Source: Sulfuricurvum sp. (GTDB taxonomy: Bacteria > Campylobacterota > Campylobacteria > Campylobacterales > Sulfurimonadaceae). Taken from it: a stretch of 6,174 bases of DNA. Made by a program: the position numbers and the translations under genes. The notes under the pieces are model-generated. The model did no database searches and was not told where the DNA came from. It saw only the letters and a list, made by a program, of their open reading frames with translations. Positions 1 to 4,458 of the stretch are shown here, piece by piece; within the stretch, counting starts at the first letter, position 1; the number at the start of each line of letters is the position of its first letter. Location: positions 1 through 6,174 of the forward strand of contig DZBC01000129.1 in the NCBI GenBank assembly GCA_022729835.1, read 5' to 3'.

Positions 1-52
1 CAAGTGGCCGGATGTTCTGCGCGATTGGTGGCCGGATGCGCCGTTATATGCA
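1..52. mobile_element. Probable terminal end of an IS21-type insertion sequence (partial)
   Basis: The 11-mer GTGGCCGGATG occurs twice here, at 4-14 and 28-38, 24 bp apart. The segment is much more G+C-rich than the toxin sequence that follows. The last two bases (51-52) are CA, so the end read on the minus strand starts 5'-TG. Homology to the intact toxin copy begins at the very next base, 53. IS21-family elements have TG...CA ends and several short terminal direct repeats, so this fits an IS21-like end inserted in the toxin gene. No transposase (istA/istB) is inside the window, so the family is inferred from end structure only. Confidence 0.5.
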
Positions 53-266
53 CTTTATAGATCAAATCACGAAAATTTTCATCATCATGATAGAAACTTT
101 TTCTGCAACGATACGGCATTTGTGAAAGAGAGGTTATTTTGTTTTCAAGCTCATCTAAAAAGTTAAGTGCTTTTGAGAGTGCGTCATTCTGAGTAATGTA
201 TTCAACAATGGCCAACAGATCAAATTTAGCTACAGTGGTGATCTCAACTTTGAAGTGATCGGGCAT
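53..266 (-). pseudogene. Truncated RelE/ParE-type toxin gene (partial duplicate)
   Basis: The ATG at 266 opens a reading frame equal to the first 71 residues of the intact toxin at 937-1218. It differs only by I35N and I65F; the other four base changes are silent. After lysine 71 homology stops at base 53 and the frame runs into the IS-like end, adding foreign residues (VHITAHPATN...) and staying open to the window edge. The last 22 residues of the toxin, including the C-terminal strand that in RelE/ParE proteins completes the fold, are lost. Only the final 13 codons and stop of the antitoxin remain beside it (244-286), so the copy also lacks a partner. It is very probably non-functional. Confidence 0.85.
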
Positions 267-286
267 GTGCTCTTAGCTCTGAAAAT
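53..286. repeat. 234-bp direct repeat, copy 1
   Basis: This copy aligns without gaps to 1005-1238 (offset 952) with six mismatches by eye, about 97% identity. It covers the 3' end of the antitoxin gene and the first three quarters of the toxin gene. Both borders are sharp: an IS-like end on the left, and a run of A followed by GGTGACAGG on the right. Confidence 0.95.
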
Positions 287-291
287 AAAAA

Positions 292-412
292 GGTGACAGG
301 CTACTTTTAATCATCATCACTCCTCATTTTGTCTCGCTCCCAAGCTCCAGCTTGGGAGTGTATATGTTAGTCTGCATCGGCCTCAGATGGTTTTAATGGG
401 TATGCTGTCACC
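292..412. mobile_element. 121-bp element with terminal inverted repeats (MITE- or REP-like)
   Basis: The ends are GGTGACAGGCTAC (292-304) and, read on the minus strand, GGTGACAGCATAC (412-400). They match at 11 of 13 positions, including the outer 8. Inside is a perfect palindrome. No ORF of note fits within it, so it would be non-autonomous. The end sequences resemble, from memory, repeats seen near REP-associated tyrosine transposases (RAYTs); I could not check this. It starts only five bases after the truncated toxin repeat ends, so it may mark the event that cut that copy. Confidence 0.45.
337..358. repeat. Perfect 10-bp-arm palindrome
   Basis: The arms CTCCCAAGCT (337-346) and AGCTTGGGAG (349-358) are exact reverse complements separated by CC. 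As RNA or single-stranded DNA it would form a very stable hairpin. There is no T-run after it on either strand, so a terminator role is unlikely. A similar 'CCCAAGCTCCAGCTTGGG' palindrome is, as I recall, dispersed in many bacterial genomes, which would fit a REP-type repeat. Confidence 0.8.
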
Positions 413-432
413 GTAATTACAGGGGTGTATTT

Positions 433-783
433 TTATACATCATTGATCTCTATAATTTCAGAGTAACCAATAGAATTATCGCCGGATAGCCATTGCCACT
501 CTTCTTTAAACTTCAATCGCCCATCAGTTAGTATTTCAGGTGTAGATAGGCATTTTCCAATCATAAGTTTGCCTTCTTTATTTATGTGATGATAATTCAT
601 CTCCAATAAGCCATCATCGAGAACTTTGGCAATGAGATGCCCTTTAAGAACTGAACCACCTTCATAATCCGCCCAAACAATATCAGCATCTTGATGGTAA
701 TAAAATCGTGTATCTTCGCCTACTTCACCATTGTCTGTATTGGATAAAGATATAAAGACTTTTCCTTCCAAATTGTATTTCAA
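433..783 (-). CDS. Small hypothetical protein of the family often annotated 'N-acetylglutamate synthase'
   Basis: This is a 116-aa soluble protein with no signal peptide or membrane segment. It resembles a family of roughly 110-120-aa proteins recognisable by a 'N.ENGE...ET.F.Y' start, a central 'GGxxxKGHLIA' and a 'F.EEWQW.SGD.S.G.S' end. All three are visible here at about residues 15-29, 42-52 and 92-108. Databases often call these N-acetylglutamate synthase, but they lack a GNAT acetyltransferase fold signature and the name is probably wrong. The alternating polar/aromatic pattern suggests a small beta-barrel. The start is TTG (781-783), with AGGA seven bases upstream. Alternative starts would cut the conserved N-terminus. 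It sits alone between repeats, like mobile cargo. Confidence 0.75.
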   Translation of the reverse strand: MKYNLEGKVFISLSNTDNGEVGEDTRFYYHQDADIVWADYEGGSVLKGHLIAKVLDDGLLEMNYHHINKEGKLMIGKCLSTPEILTDGRLKFKEEWQWLSGDNSIGYSEIIEINDV

Positions 784-799
784 TTTATTGTCCTGTTTT

Positions 800-818
800 G
801 GGGACGATCCCCTTTTTT
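800..818 (+). terminator. Terminator-like hairpin
   Basis: GGGGA (800-804), loop CGA, TCCCC (808-812), then six T. It has the shape of a short intrinsic terminator on the plus strand, yet no plus-strand gene precedes it. On the minus strand the same hairpin sits just upstream of the 116-aa gene's leader. It may shield that gene from read-through or be part of a repeat element. Confidence 0.5.
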
Positions 819-882
819 ATAGATAATAGGGCGACATAATACCAAGGAATAGGGGTCAGGTGATACCAATACCTAAAAGCTC

Positions 883-890
883 TACATGTA
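883..890. repeat. TACATGTA palindrome, site 1
   Basis: Exact copy of an 8-bp palindrome found four times in the window, always between genes. In the minus orientation it reads GTTACATGTAG, as at site 4. It lies 47 bases beyond the toxin stop. Confidence 0.8.
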
Positions 891-936
891 ACACAAGAAG
901 CCACCAAGCCCTCCTTGTCCGCGTAATTTCTAAGGC

Positions 937-1218
937 TTATTGTTGTCGAAATACCGATAAAACAAAGACGGTGTCGCCGCTAACTTCAAAAACAATCGTA
1001 TAGCCTTTATAGATCAGATCACGAATATTTTCATCATCATGATAGAAACTTTTTCTGCAACGATACGGCATTTGTGATAGAGAGGTTATTTTGTTTTCAA
1101 GCTCATCCAAAAAGATAAGTGCTTTTGAGAGTGCGTCATTCTGAGTAATGTATTCCACAATGGCCAACAGATCAAATTTAGCTACAGTGGTGATCTCAAC
1201 TTTGAAGTGATCGGGCAT
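937..1218 (-). CDS. RelE/ParE-family toxin of a type II toxin-antitoxin system
   Basis: This is a 93-aa protein with the RelE/ParE layout: an N-terminal strand (FKVEITTVA), two helices (about 14-50: DLLAIVEYI..., SKALIFLDELENKI), the 'MPYRCRKSFYHDDENIRDLIYKGY' strand region (50-73), and a final strand ending VFRQQ. Members either cleave ribosome-bound mRNA (RelE) or poison gyrase (ParE). The long helical hairpin and 'LIYKGYTIVFEV' favour the ParE-like side, but the target cannot be told from sequence. The ATG lies inside the upstream antitoxin gene (23-nt overlap), typical of translational coupling. A truncated duplicate lies at 53-266. Confidence 0.85.
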   Translation of the reverse strand: MPDHFKVEITTVAKFDLLAIVEYITQNDALSKALIFLDELENKITSLSQMPYRCRKSFYHDDENIRDLIYKGYTIVFEVSGDTVFVLSVFRQQ

Positions 1219-1238
1219 GTGCTCTTAGCTCTGAAAAT
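1005..1238. repeat. 234-bp direct repeat, copy 2 (intact locus)
   Basis: Gapless match to 53-286. This copy continues on both sides into the complete toxin and antitoxin genes, so it is the parental or intact version. Homologous recombination between the copies would delete the 952 bp that contain the 116-aa gene. Confidence 0.95.
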
Positions 1239-1456
1239 GTTTCATTGACCGATTGTGTGGTTTGATCTTGATCAAATGCAGTTTTGGCTTTGGAAACTTT
1301 TACGCAGGCTTCATTAAAACTAATAGCGAGTGTATCGGCCTCTTGTGAATCTGTAATATTGATTGCTAGCTTCTGCTTGCCTTGAAAAAGTGCTTTGACT
1401 TTGTCAATGAAATCCGCATTGAGCTCATCAGGGGTCAGTTCAAAACTGGCATACAT
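1196..1456 (-). CDS. Putative antitoxin of the RelE/ParE toxin
   Basis: This is an 86-aa protein directly upstream of and overlapping the toxin gene, the usual place for the antitoxin. Its start MYASFELTPDELNADFIDKVKALF resembles small Campylobacterota antitoxins (M-Y-A-x-F-E-L-x-x-D-E-L) that accompany ParE-type toxins, from memory. The N-terminal half (1-45) could form a small strand-helix DNA-binding and dimer domain; the Gln/Ser/Thr-rich tail (60-86) would be the disordered toxin-wrapping arm. A strong ribosome site AGGAGG (1462-1467) precedes the ATG by five bases, stronger than that of the toxin, as expected for antitoxin excess. The antitoxin family is uncertain. Confidence 0.7.
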   Translation of the reverse strand: MYASFELTPDELNADFIDKVKALFQGKQKLAINITDSQEADTLAISFNEACVKVSKAKTAFDQDQTTQSVNETFSELRAHARSLQS

Positions 1457-1482
1457 AATGACGCCTCCTGAATTTTTTTACA

Positions 1483-1614
1483 TTATAGCAAAAGCTTTAG
1501 CGCACTTATCTGCGAGTTATCGAGCGAGGCAATGAGATACTGTGCGACAAACCCTTTTTCAGCGGGTGTCAGATCTTGAATGTCCTGAATTGCTTTGGTC
1601 ATGGCAATGGTCAT
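1483..1614 (-). CDS. 43-aa protein resembling the N-terminus of addiction-module component proteins (TIGR02574-like)
   Basis: The ATG at 1614 has GAGG seven to nine bases upstream. It opens a 43-codon frame containing 'IQDLTPAEKGFVAQYLIASLD' (12-32), which matches the 'L.pEERa.La..LL.SLD' helix pair at the start of TIGR02574-type antitoxins, normally about 70-75 aa. After SLDNSQ the frame ends in SALKLLL and a TAA, so it is either a truncated antitoxin or a short leader peptide. Its stop is 26 bp before the 86-aa antitoxin start and it shares strand and orientation. It is therefore probably the first gene of the toxin-antitoxin transcript. Starting at residue 5 (second ATG) is possible but has no good ribosome site. 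Confidence 0.55.
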   Translation of the reverse strand: MTIAMTKAIQDIQDLTPAEKGFVAQYLIASLDNSQISALKLLL

Positions 1615-1830
1615 AATCTACACCTCTGTTTTGATGTTTTGATTGTAGCGCATGACACTTAAGCTTTTTATGCGTTGCGCTTGGGGTCGTGGGAGAGTAA
1701 TCAAACGCTTTTGTGAACCGTGTAAACGAACTACATTTGAACAGCCTCTCCTTTGTATTGCCCTCTTAAGCTATGGCTCCAAGAGTATGTCATATAGTGC
1801 GTAATATTTTATGCATTAAAGGGGGCAGTC
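1615..1830. other. Intergenic region between divergent toxin-antitoxin loci
   Basis: These 216 bp separate the minus-strand cluster from the plus-strand Phd gene. They hold the candidate promoters of both. No tRNA, ORF or convincing repeat is seen in 1675-1790. For the Phd gene, TAATAT (1802-1807) is a possible -10 and AAAGGGGG (1818-1825) a strong ribosome site. Confidence 0.4.
1642..1670 (-). promoter_or_regulatory. Candidate promoter of the minus-strand toxin-antitoxin operon
   Basis: TACAAT on the minus strand (1647-1642) would be a -10 box about 27 bases before the first ATG. The -35 position is only TAAAAA. A 5-bp inverted repeat, CGCAT at 1649-1653 and ATGCG at 1670-1674, flanks the region and could be an antitoxin operator. 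Support is weak. Confidence 0.3.
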
Positions 1831-2106
1831 ATGATTGCTTACAAGAGAGACGAGATCATATCCGCCAGTGAAGTAGCCAGAGGTTTTTCTCATATTTTAA
1901 ACAGCATCATTAACCGATCAAAAGACAAGCTGGCTATCTCTAAAAATAACAAATTAGAAGCGGTTATACTGGATATAGAAGAGTACGAGAGGCTTCAAAC
2001 GGTTTATAATCTGTTCGAAGAGGCGCAAATCAAAGAGATGTTGGCGCAAAGATCCAAAGAGGATCTGGAGGTATCGCATTCAAAAACGATTTCAATCGAT
2101 CTGTAG
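1831..2106 (+). CDS. Phd/YefM-family antitoxin
   Basis: This is a 91-aa protein. Residues 10-54 (ISASEVARGFSHILNSI, then KLAISKNNKLEAVILDIEEYERL) are the Phd/YefM N-terminal domain: a helix, then the strand pair 'a.i.knnk..aVild..eYe.L' that dimerises and binds operator DNA. Residues 55-91 form the variable arm that neutralises the toxin. AAAGGGGG at 1818-1825 sets the ATG at 1831. Phd/YefM genes normally sit just before a RelE, YoeB or Doc toxin, but here the flavodiiron gene's terminator starts 30 bp after the stop and there is no room for a toxin. It is either an orphan antitoxin (possibly protecting against toxins of mobile elements) or the remnant of a broken pair. Confidence 0.85.
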   Translation: MIAYKRDEIISASEVARGFSHILNSIINRSKDKLAISKNNKLEAVILDIEEYERLQTVYNLFEEAQIKEMLAQRSKEDLEVSHSKTISIDL

Positions 2107-2178
2107 ATGAACAAAAAACTCACGCTCACCTATCTCAAAAAGACGGTATTTTTAAATACCTGGGCACTTTTTTGGTGA
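2107..2178 (+). pseudogene. 23-codon ORF abutting the antitoxin stop, possible toxin stub
   Basis: An ATG follows the Phd stop codon directly and reads MNKKLTLTYLKKTVFLNTWALFW before TGA. The position is that of the missing toxin start, and 'KLTLTYLKK' resembles the first strand of RelE/StbE toxins. The rest runs through the terminator hairpin of the opposite operon and is not toxin-like. It may be the first codons of a deleted toxin gene or a chance frame. Confidence 0.25.
2137..2160 (-). terminator. Intrinsic terminator of the tpx-flavodiiron operon
   Basis: GGTATTT (2145-2151) and AAATACC (2154-2160) are perfect complements. Read on the minus strand, the hairpin is followed by GTC and TTTTT (2141-2137). 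It lies 22 bp past the flavodiiron stop. On the plus strand the hairpin is followed eight bases later by six T, so it may also stop the antitoxin transcript, though less well. Confidence 0.75.
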
Positions 2179-2182
2179 CACC

Positions 2183-3412
2183 CTACAGCTCCATCTCCAC
2201 CATTTTGCCCATCGTGATTTCGGCGATCTCGCGGCCATACCCAAAGCAGGTCTCCAGCTCTTTGGGGGTGGGAATCAGCTTGATCTTGAGCGGTGGTTGC
2301 GGTAGGCGAAATTTCAGCCCGCGCAGACGCTCGTGCAGCATCTCCGGCGCTTCGCCCGTCCAACCGTATGAGCCAAACGTCGCCCCCACCTTGCCCGTAC
2401 TCTCCAAGAAGCACATACAGCTTAGCAGATCCCACGCGGGTTTTACCGCGTCGCCGTTGATCGTGGGGCTGCCGATGATGATGGCGTCGGACTCCTCAAG
2501 CAGGTCGATCATGTTGTTCTCTTCAAGCGACGTGAGGTCGTACATGCTCGCTACGATCCCATCTACACTATCGGCTCCTTCGGTGATGTGCTCGGCCATA
2601 GCTTGGGTGTTTTCATAGCTTGAGACGTAAAAAACGCTGAGCATTTTTTTGCCAAACTCGTGTTTTCGAAACTTCGCCTCAGAGCTCCACTGCGCATACC
2701 TGCCGATGTAATACTGTGGGTTGGAGCGCAACACAGGGCCGTGTAGCGGCGCGATGGTGGTGATGTCCAGCGGGGCGTAGAGTTTGAGCGCTTGGAGCAC
2801 ATAGCTTTTAAAAGGGCGCATGATGCGGTCGTAGTAGTATTTGAAGGCATATGAAAAATCGCCTACCTGATCATCAAAAAGTCGTTCATCGTAGTAGTGA
2901 CTGCCAAAAACGTCGCCGCTAAAGAGGATCTTCCCTTCATGCAGATAAGAGCTCATCGTGTCGGGCCAGTGCAAAAATGGTGTGGAGAGAAACTCGATGG
3001 TTTTATTCCCCAATGAGATGGTTTTACCCGTATTGGCGATCTCAAAGGGCACGTCCTCTTTGAGCAGCGCTTTGAGCATCATCACGGCGCGCCCTGAGAT
3101 AATAAGCCTCGCCTGCGGTGCACGCGCCATCAGCTCGATGAGCGCCCCGGAGTGATCGGGCTCTAGGTGGTGCAGTACGATATAGCGGATCTCGTCATAG
3201 CCACAAAGCCGCTCCAGCCGCGCAAAAAAGGGTTCGCTGAACTCCTTTTTGACCGTATCCATCACCGCCACCCCTTCACTACCGCGAATAAGGTAGCTGT
3301 TGTATGAGCTGCCGTTGGCGGTCTTCATGATGATGTCGAAGGTACGGATTTTGGGATCAAATGCACCGACAAAATAGACGTCTTTGGCGATAGACACAAT
3401 GGGATCAAGCAT
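2183..3412 (-). CDS. Flavodiiron protein (class A), O2 and/or NO reductase
   Basis: This 409-aa protein has the usual length of a two-domain flavodiiron protein. The metallo-beta-lactamase-like domain (about 1-250) shows the full di-iron ligand set: H82-x-E84-x-D86-H87 (in HLEPDH), H148 (FLHWPD), D167 (FSGDVFG) and H224 (PLHGPV), with family-like spacing. The flavodoxin domain (about 256-405) would bind FMN. There is no C-terminal rubredoxin or flavin reductase domain, so a separate rubredoxin-type donor is needed. It is cytoplasmic, reducing O2 to water (four electrons) or NO to N2O; the preference cannot be read from these motifs. AAGGAG five bases before the ATG is a strong ribosome site. 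It is the last gene of an operon with thiol peroxidase under a sigma-54 promoter, which favours an O2-defence role for nitrogenase. Confidence 0.93.
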   Translation of the reverse strand: MLDPIVSIAKDVYFVGAFDPKIRTFDIIMKTANGSSYNSYLIRGSEGVAVMDTVKKEFSEPFFARLERLCGYDEIRYIVLHHLEPDHSGALIELMARAPQARLIISGRAVMMLKALLKEDVPFEIANTGKTISLGNKTIEFLSTPFLHWPDTMSSYLHEGKILFSGDVFGSHYYDERLFDDQVGDFSYAFKYYYDRIMRPFKSYVLQALKLYAPLDITTIAPLHGPVLRSNPQYYIGRYAQWSSEAKFRKHEFGKKMLSVFYVSSYENTQAMAEHITEGADSVDGIVASMYDLTSLEENNMIDLLEESDAIIIGSPTINGDAVKPAWDLLSCMCFLESTGKVGATFGSYGWTGEAPEMLHERLRGLKFRLPQPPLKIKLIPTPKELETCFGYGREIAEITMGKMVEMEL

Positions 3413-3424
3413 GTCGTCTCCTTA
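3413..3424 (-). promoter_or_regulatory. Strong ribosome binding site joined to TACATGTA palindrome
   Basis: On the minus strand the leader reads TTACATGTAAGGAGACGAC before ATG. The palindrome therefore runs into the AAGGAG Shine-Dalgarno sequence, and pairing or protein binding at the palindrome could affect translation of the flavodiiron gene. Confidence 0.6.
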
Positions 3425-3430
3425 CATGTA
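3423..3430. repeat. TACATGTA palindrome, site 2
   Basis: Extended to a 10-bp perfect palindrome TTACATGTAA (3422-3431). It occupies the 24-bp gap between the 102-aa gene and the flavodiiron gene. Confidence 0.8.
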
Positions 3431-3436
3431 ATGTTG

Positions 3437-3745
3437 CTATTTTCGGTACATCAGATAGAGATAGTCATAAATATCGCTCAGAAAAAAGCGGCGGTTGTCG
3501 CGCTCTTCAAAATGCCCTACCCAGCCCGCATCACCGCGCAGCACTTCGCGGCTTGGGCGGACAAATTCGTTGTGGGGCAGATGCGGCTTAAGCACACCGC
3601 AATCATCAATCGAAGCCACCACCGCTTCAAACAGGGCATCGAGCGTTTCGTCGTCTATATGCTGATAAAGCGTGCCGTCGCAGTGGTAAAAGCGGTAGAT
3701 CGAGAGGATTTTTTGCGCTTCAGCGCGCAGCGCCGCATCACCCAC
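3437..3745 (-). CDS. 102-aa protein of unknown function in the peroxidase-flavodiiron operon
   Basis: I do not recognise this protein. It is acidic in the middle and rich in aromatic residues at the end (FFLSDIYDYLYLMYRK). It has no signal peptide, membrane helix or CxxC motif. It has two cysteines (C22, C49) and five histidines (H21, H29, H55, H58, H78), the H21-C22 pair and H55/H58 being possible metal or haem ligands. The start is GTG at 3745: a TGA lies five codons upstream in frame, and no in-frame ATG occurs near the N-terminus. Only four bases separate it from the tpx stop, so it is probably translated by coupling. Position suggests a role in O2 or peroxide handling, perhaps as a partner of the flavodiiron protein. 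Confidence 0.8.
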   Translation of the reverse strand: MGDAALRAEAQKILSIYRFYHCDGTLYQHIDDETLDALFEAVVASIDDCGVLKPHLPHNEFVRPSREVLRGDAGWVGHFEERDNRRFFLSDIYDYLYLMYRK

Positions 3746-3749
3746 GGCT

Positions 3750-4301
3750 TTAGACGCTCATCCACTCTTCGTGGGTGTGCCCCTTTTTGATCACATTGGC
3801 CGCCGCATCTACCGCCGCGATACACTCGTCATAATCGACCTCATCGACGATCTCGGGTACGATCTGCTTGTAACAGATCAGCCCCTCGCGGTCGATCACA
3901 AAGACGGCGCGCGCCAAGCGGTTGTTGAGCTTGCCGCCGTCAATGAGAATGCCGTATTTTTTGGCAAACTGACGGTCGGTGTCGATGACGATCTCGGCGC
4001 TATCGATGCACTCGCGCGATGCATAGTCGCGCACGAAGTCGGCATCATCGGTCGTGACCATTACGGTGTGCAGTTTTTTGAACTGTTTGATCAAATCGTT
4101 AAACTTCTTTGCGCCCAGTGAGCAGACCTCGGTTTTGAGCGAGGGGATGGCGATGAGTAGTTGAGCAGTCGGGGCGATCATGCCGATGACGTTTTGGGTA
4201 CCGTCAAGCTTGGTGATACGCGCCGCAGGGGCTTCGCCGCCGATTTTGACCTCTTTGCCCAGAAGTGGTGTCTCGGCTCCGTGCACGGTGATACTTGCCA
4301 T
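3750..4301 (-). CDS. tpx: Thiol peroxidase (Tpx-type peroxiredoxin)
   Basis: This 183-aa thioredoxin-fold protein reduces H2O2 and alkyl hydroperoxides with electrons from thioredoxin. The peroxidatic cysteine is C60 in P53-SLK-T57-EV-C60, matching the Prx PxxxTxxC motif; C98 (SREC) takes the place of the Tpx resolving cysteine. 'LARAVFVID' (129-137) and 'QIVPEI..EVDYD' (146-158) are also Tpx landmarks. A short extra tail (KKGHTHEEWMSV) follows the usual end. The frame is open upstream to 4475, but ATG 4301 is the right start: it has AAAGGA five bases upstream, the family's N-terminus begins there, and a sigma-54 promoter lies in the upstream extension. First gene of the tpx - 102-aa - flavodiiron operon. 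C158? is not implied in catalysis by the family pattern. Confidence 0.92.
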   Translation of the reverse strand: MASITVHGAETPLLGKEVKIGGEAPAARITKLDGTQNVIGMIAPTAQLLIAIPSLKTEVCSLGAKKFNDLIKQFKKLHTVMVTTDDADFVRDYASRECIDSAEIVIDTDRQFAKKYGILIDGGKLNNRLARAVFVIDREGLICYKQIVPEIVDEVDYDECIAAVDAAANVIKKGHTHEEWMSV

Positions 4302-4312
4302 ACTATTCCTTT

Positions 4313-4320
4313 TACATGTA
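4313..4320. repeat. TACATGTA palindrome, site 3
   Basis: Extended to TTACATGTAA (4312-4321). It lies in the predicted 5' leader of tpx, between the expected transcription start (about 4328) and the Shine-Dalgarno sequence AAAGGA, which overlaps its edge. Confidence 0.8.
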
Positions 4321-4337
4321 ACATTATGAAGCACAAA

Positions 4338-4353
4338 TGCAAGTGTTGTTCCA
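4338..4353 (-). promoter_or_regulatory. Sigma-54 (-24/-12) promoter of the tpx operon
   Basis: The minus strand reads TGGAACAACACTTGCA, compared with the consensus TGGCAC-N5-TTGCA; only the fourth base differs. The GG (-24, 4352-4351) and GC (-12, 4340-4339) are exactly ten bases apart, and T-rich sequence follows. Transcription would start near 4328, leaving a leader of about 26 nt. It faces away from the adjacent NifA-type activator gene. Confidence 0.8.
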
Positions 4354-4404
4354 GTACGATAATGCGACAAACATGAAGAACTGACTCTTTTTTCATCACA
4401 AAAA

Positions 4405-4420
4405 TGTCGTATTTTTGCCA
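4405..4420. promoter_or_regulatory. Weak candidate NifA upstream activator site
   Basis: TGT-N10-CCA, one base off the NifA consensus TGT-N10-ACA. It is centred about 85 bp upstream of the predicted tpx start, a normal distance. No exact consensus site was found between 4354 and 4470. Confidence 0.25.
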
Positions 4421-4427
4421 GACGGCA

Positions 4428-4436
4428 TGTTATATT
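4428..4436 (+). promoter_or_regulatory. Candidate sigma-70 extended -10 promoter of the nifA-like gene
   Basis: TG-T-TATATT forms an extended -10 box 22 bp before the ATG. No clear -35 is seen, as is common in Campylobacterota. A short inverted repeat, GACG (4421-4424) and CGTC (4439-4442), flanks it and could be an operator. AAAGGG (4447-4452) is the ribosome site. Confidence 0.4.
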
Positions 4437-4458
4437 TGCGTCAAAAAAAGGGTTTGTC

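Larger units (their letters stand above)
784..936. other. Repeat-rich intergenic region with one TACATGTA palindrome
   Basis: Besides the hairpin at 800-818, this stretch holds AATAGGGGTCAGGTGATACC (847-866). That sequence resembles the ends of RAYT-associated repeats as I remember them and may pair with the element at 292-412 to bracket the 116-aa gene. TACATGTA lies at 883-890. A weak imperfect hairpin (894-917, stem of about 7 bp with one G-U pair on the minus strand) follows the toxin stop but has no T-run. A 20-codon plus-strand frame ending at TAA (922-924) could be a gene remnant but has no other support. Confidence 0.4.

Noticed and set aside
337..358. The palindrome as an intrinsic terminator
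   Set aside because: Neither strand has a T-run after it.
287..1500. Integron cassette array (toxin-antitoxin genes plus small ORF on one strand)
   Set aside because: No attC-type sites with paired RYYYAAC/GTTRRRY cores could be found around the genes.
2172..2618. 148-codon plus-strand frame opposite the flavodiiron gene
   Set aside because: Antisense shadow; low-complexity Ser/Pro-rich translation with no family features.
2183..3412. Flavorubredoxin (NorV-type) NO reductase
   Set aside because: The protein ends after the flavodoxin domain; no rubredoxin CxxC pairs are present, so a specific NO role cannot be claimed.
3771..4121. Plus-strand frame opposite tpx
   Set aside because: Mirror of the peroxidase coding strand, with no ribosome site or family match.
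4421..4442. Sigma-54 promoter for the nifA-like gene
   Set aside because: GG and GC are 12, not 10, bases apart; a sigma-70 extended -10 fits better.
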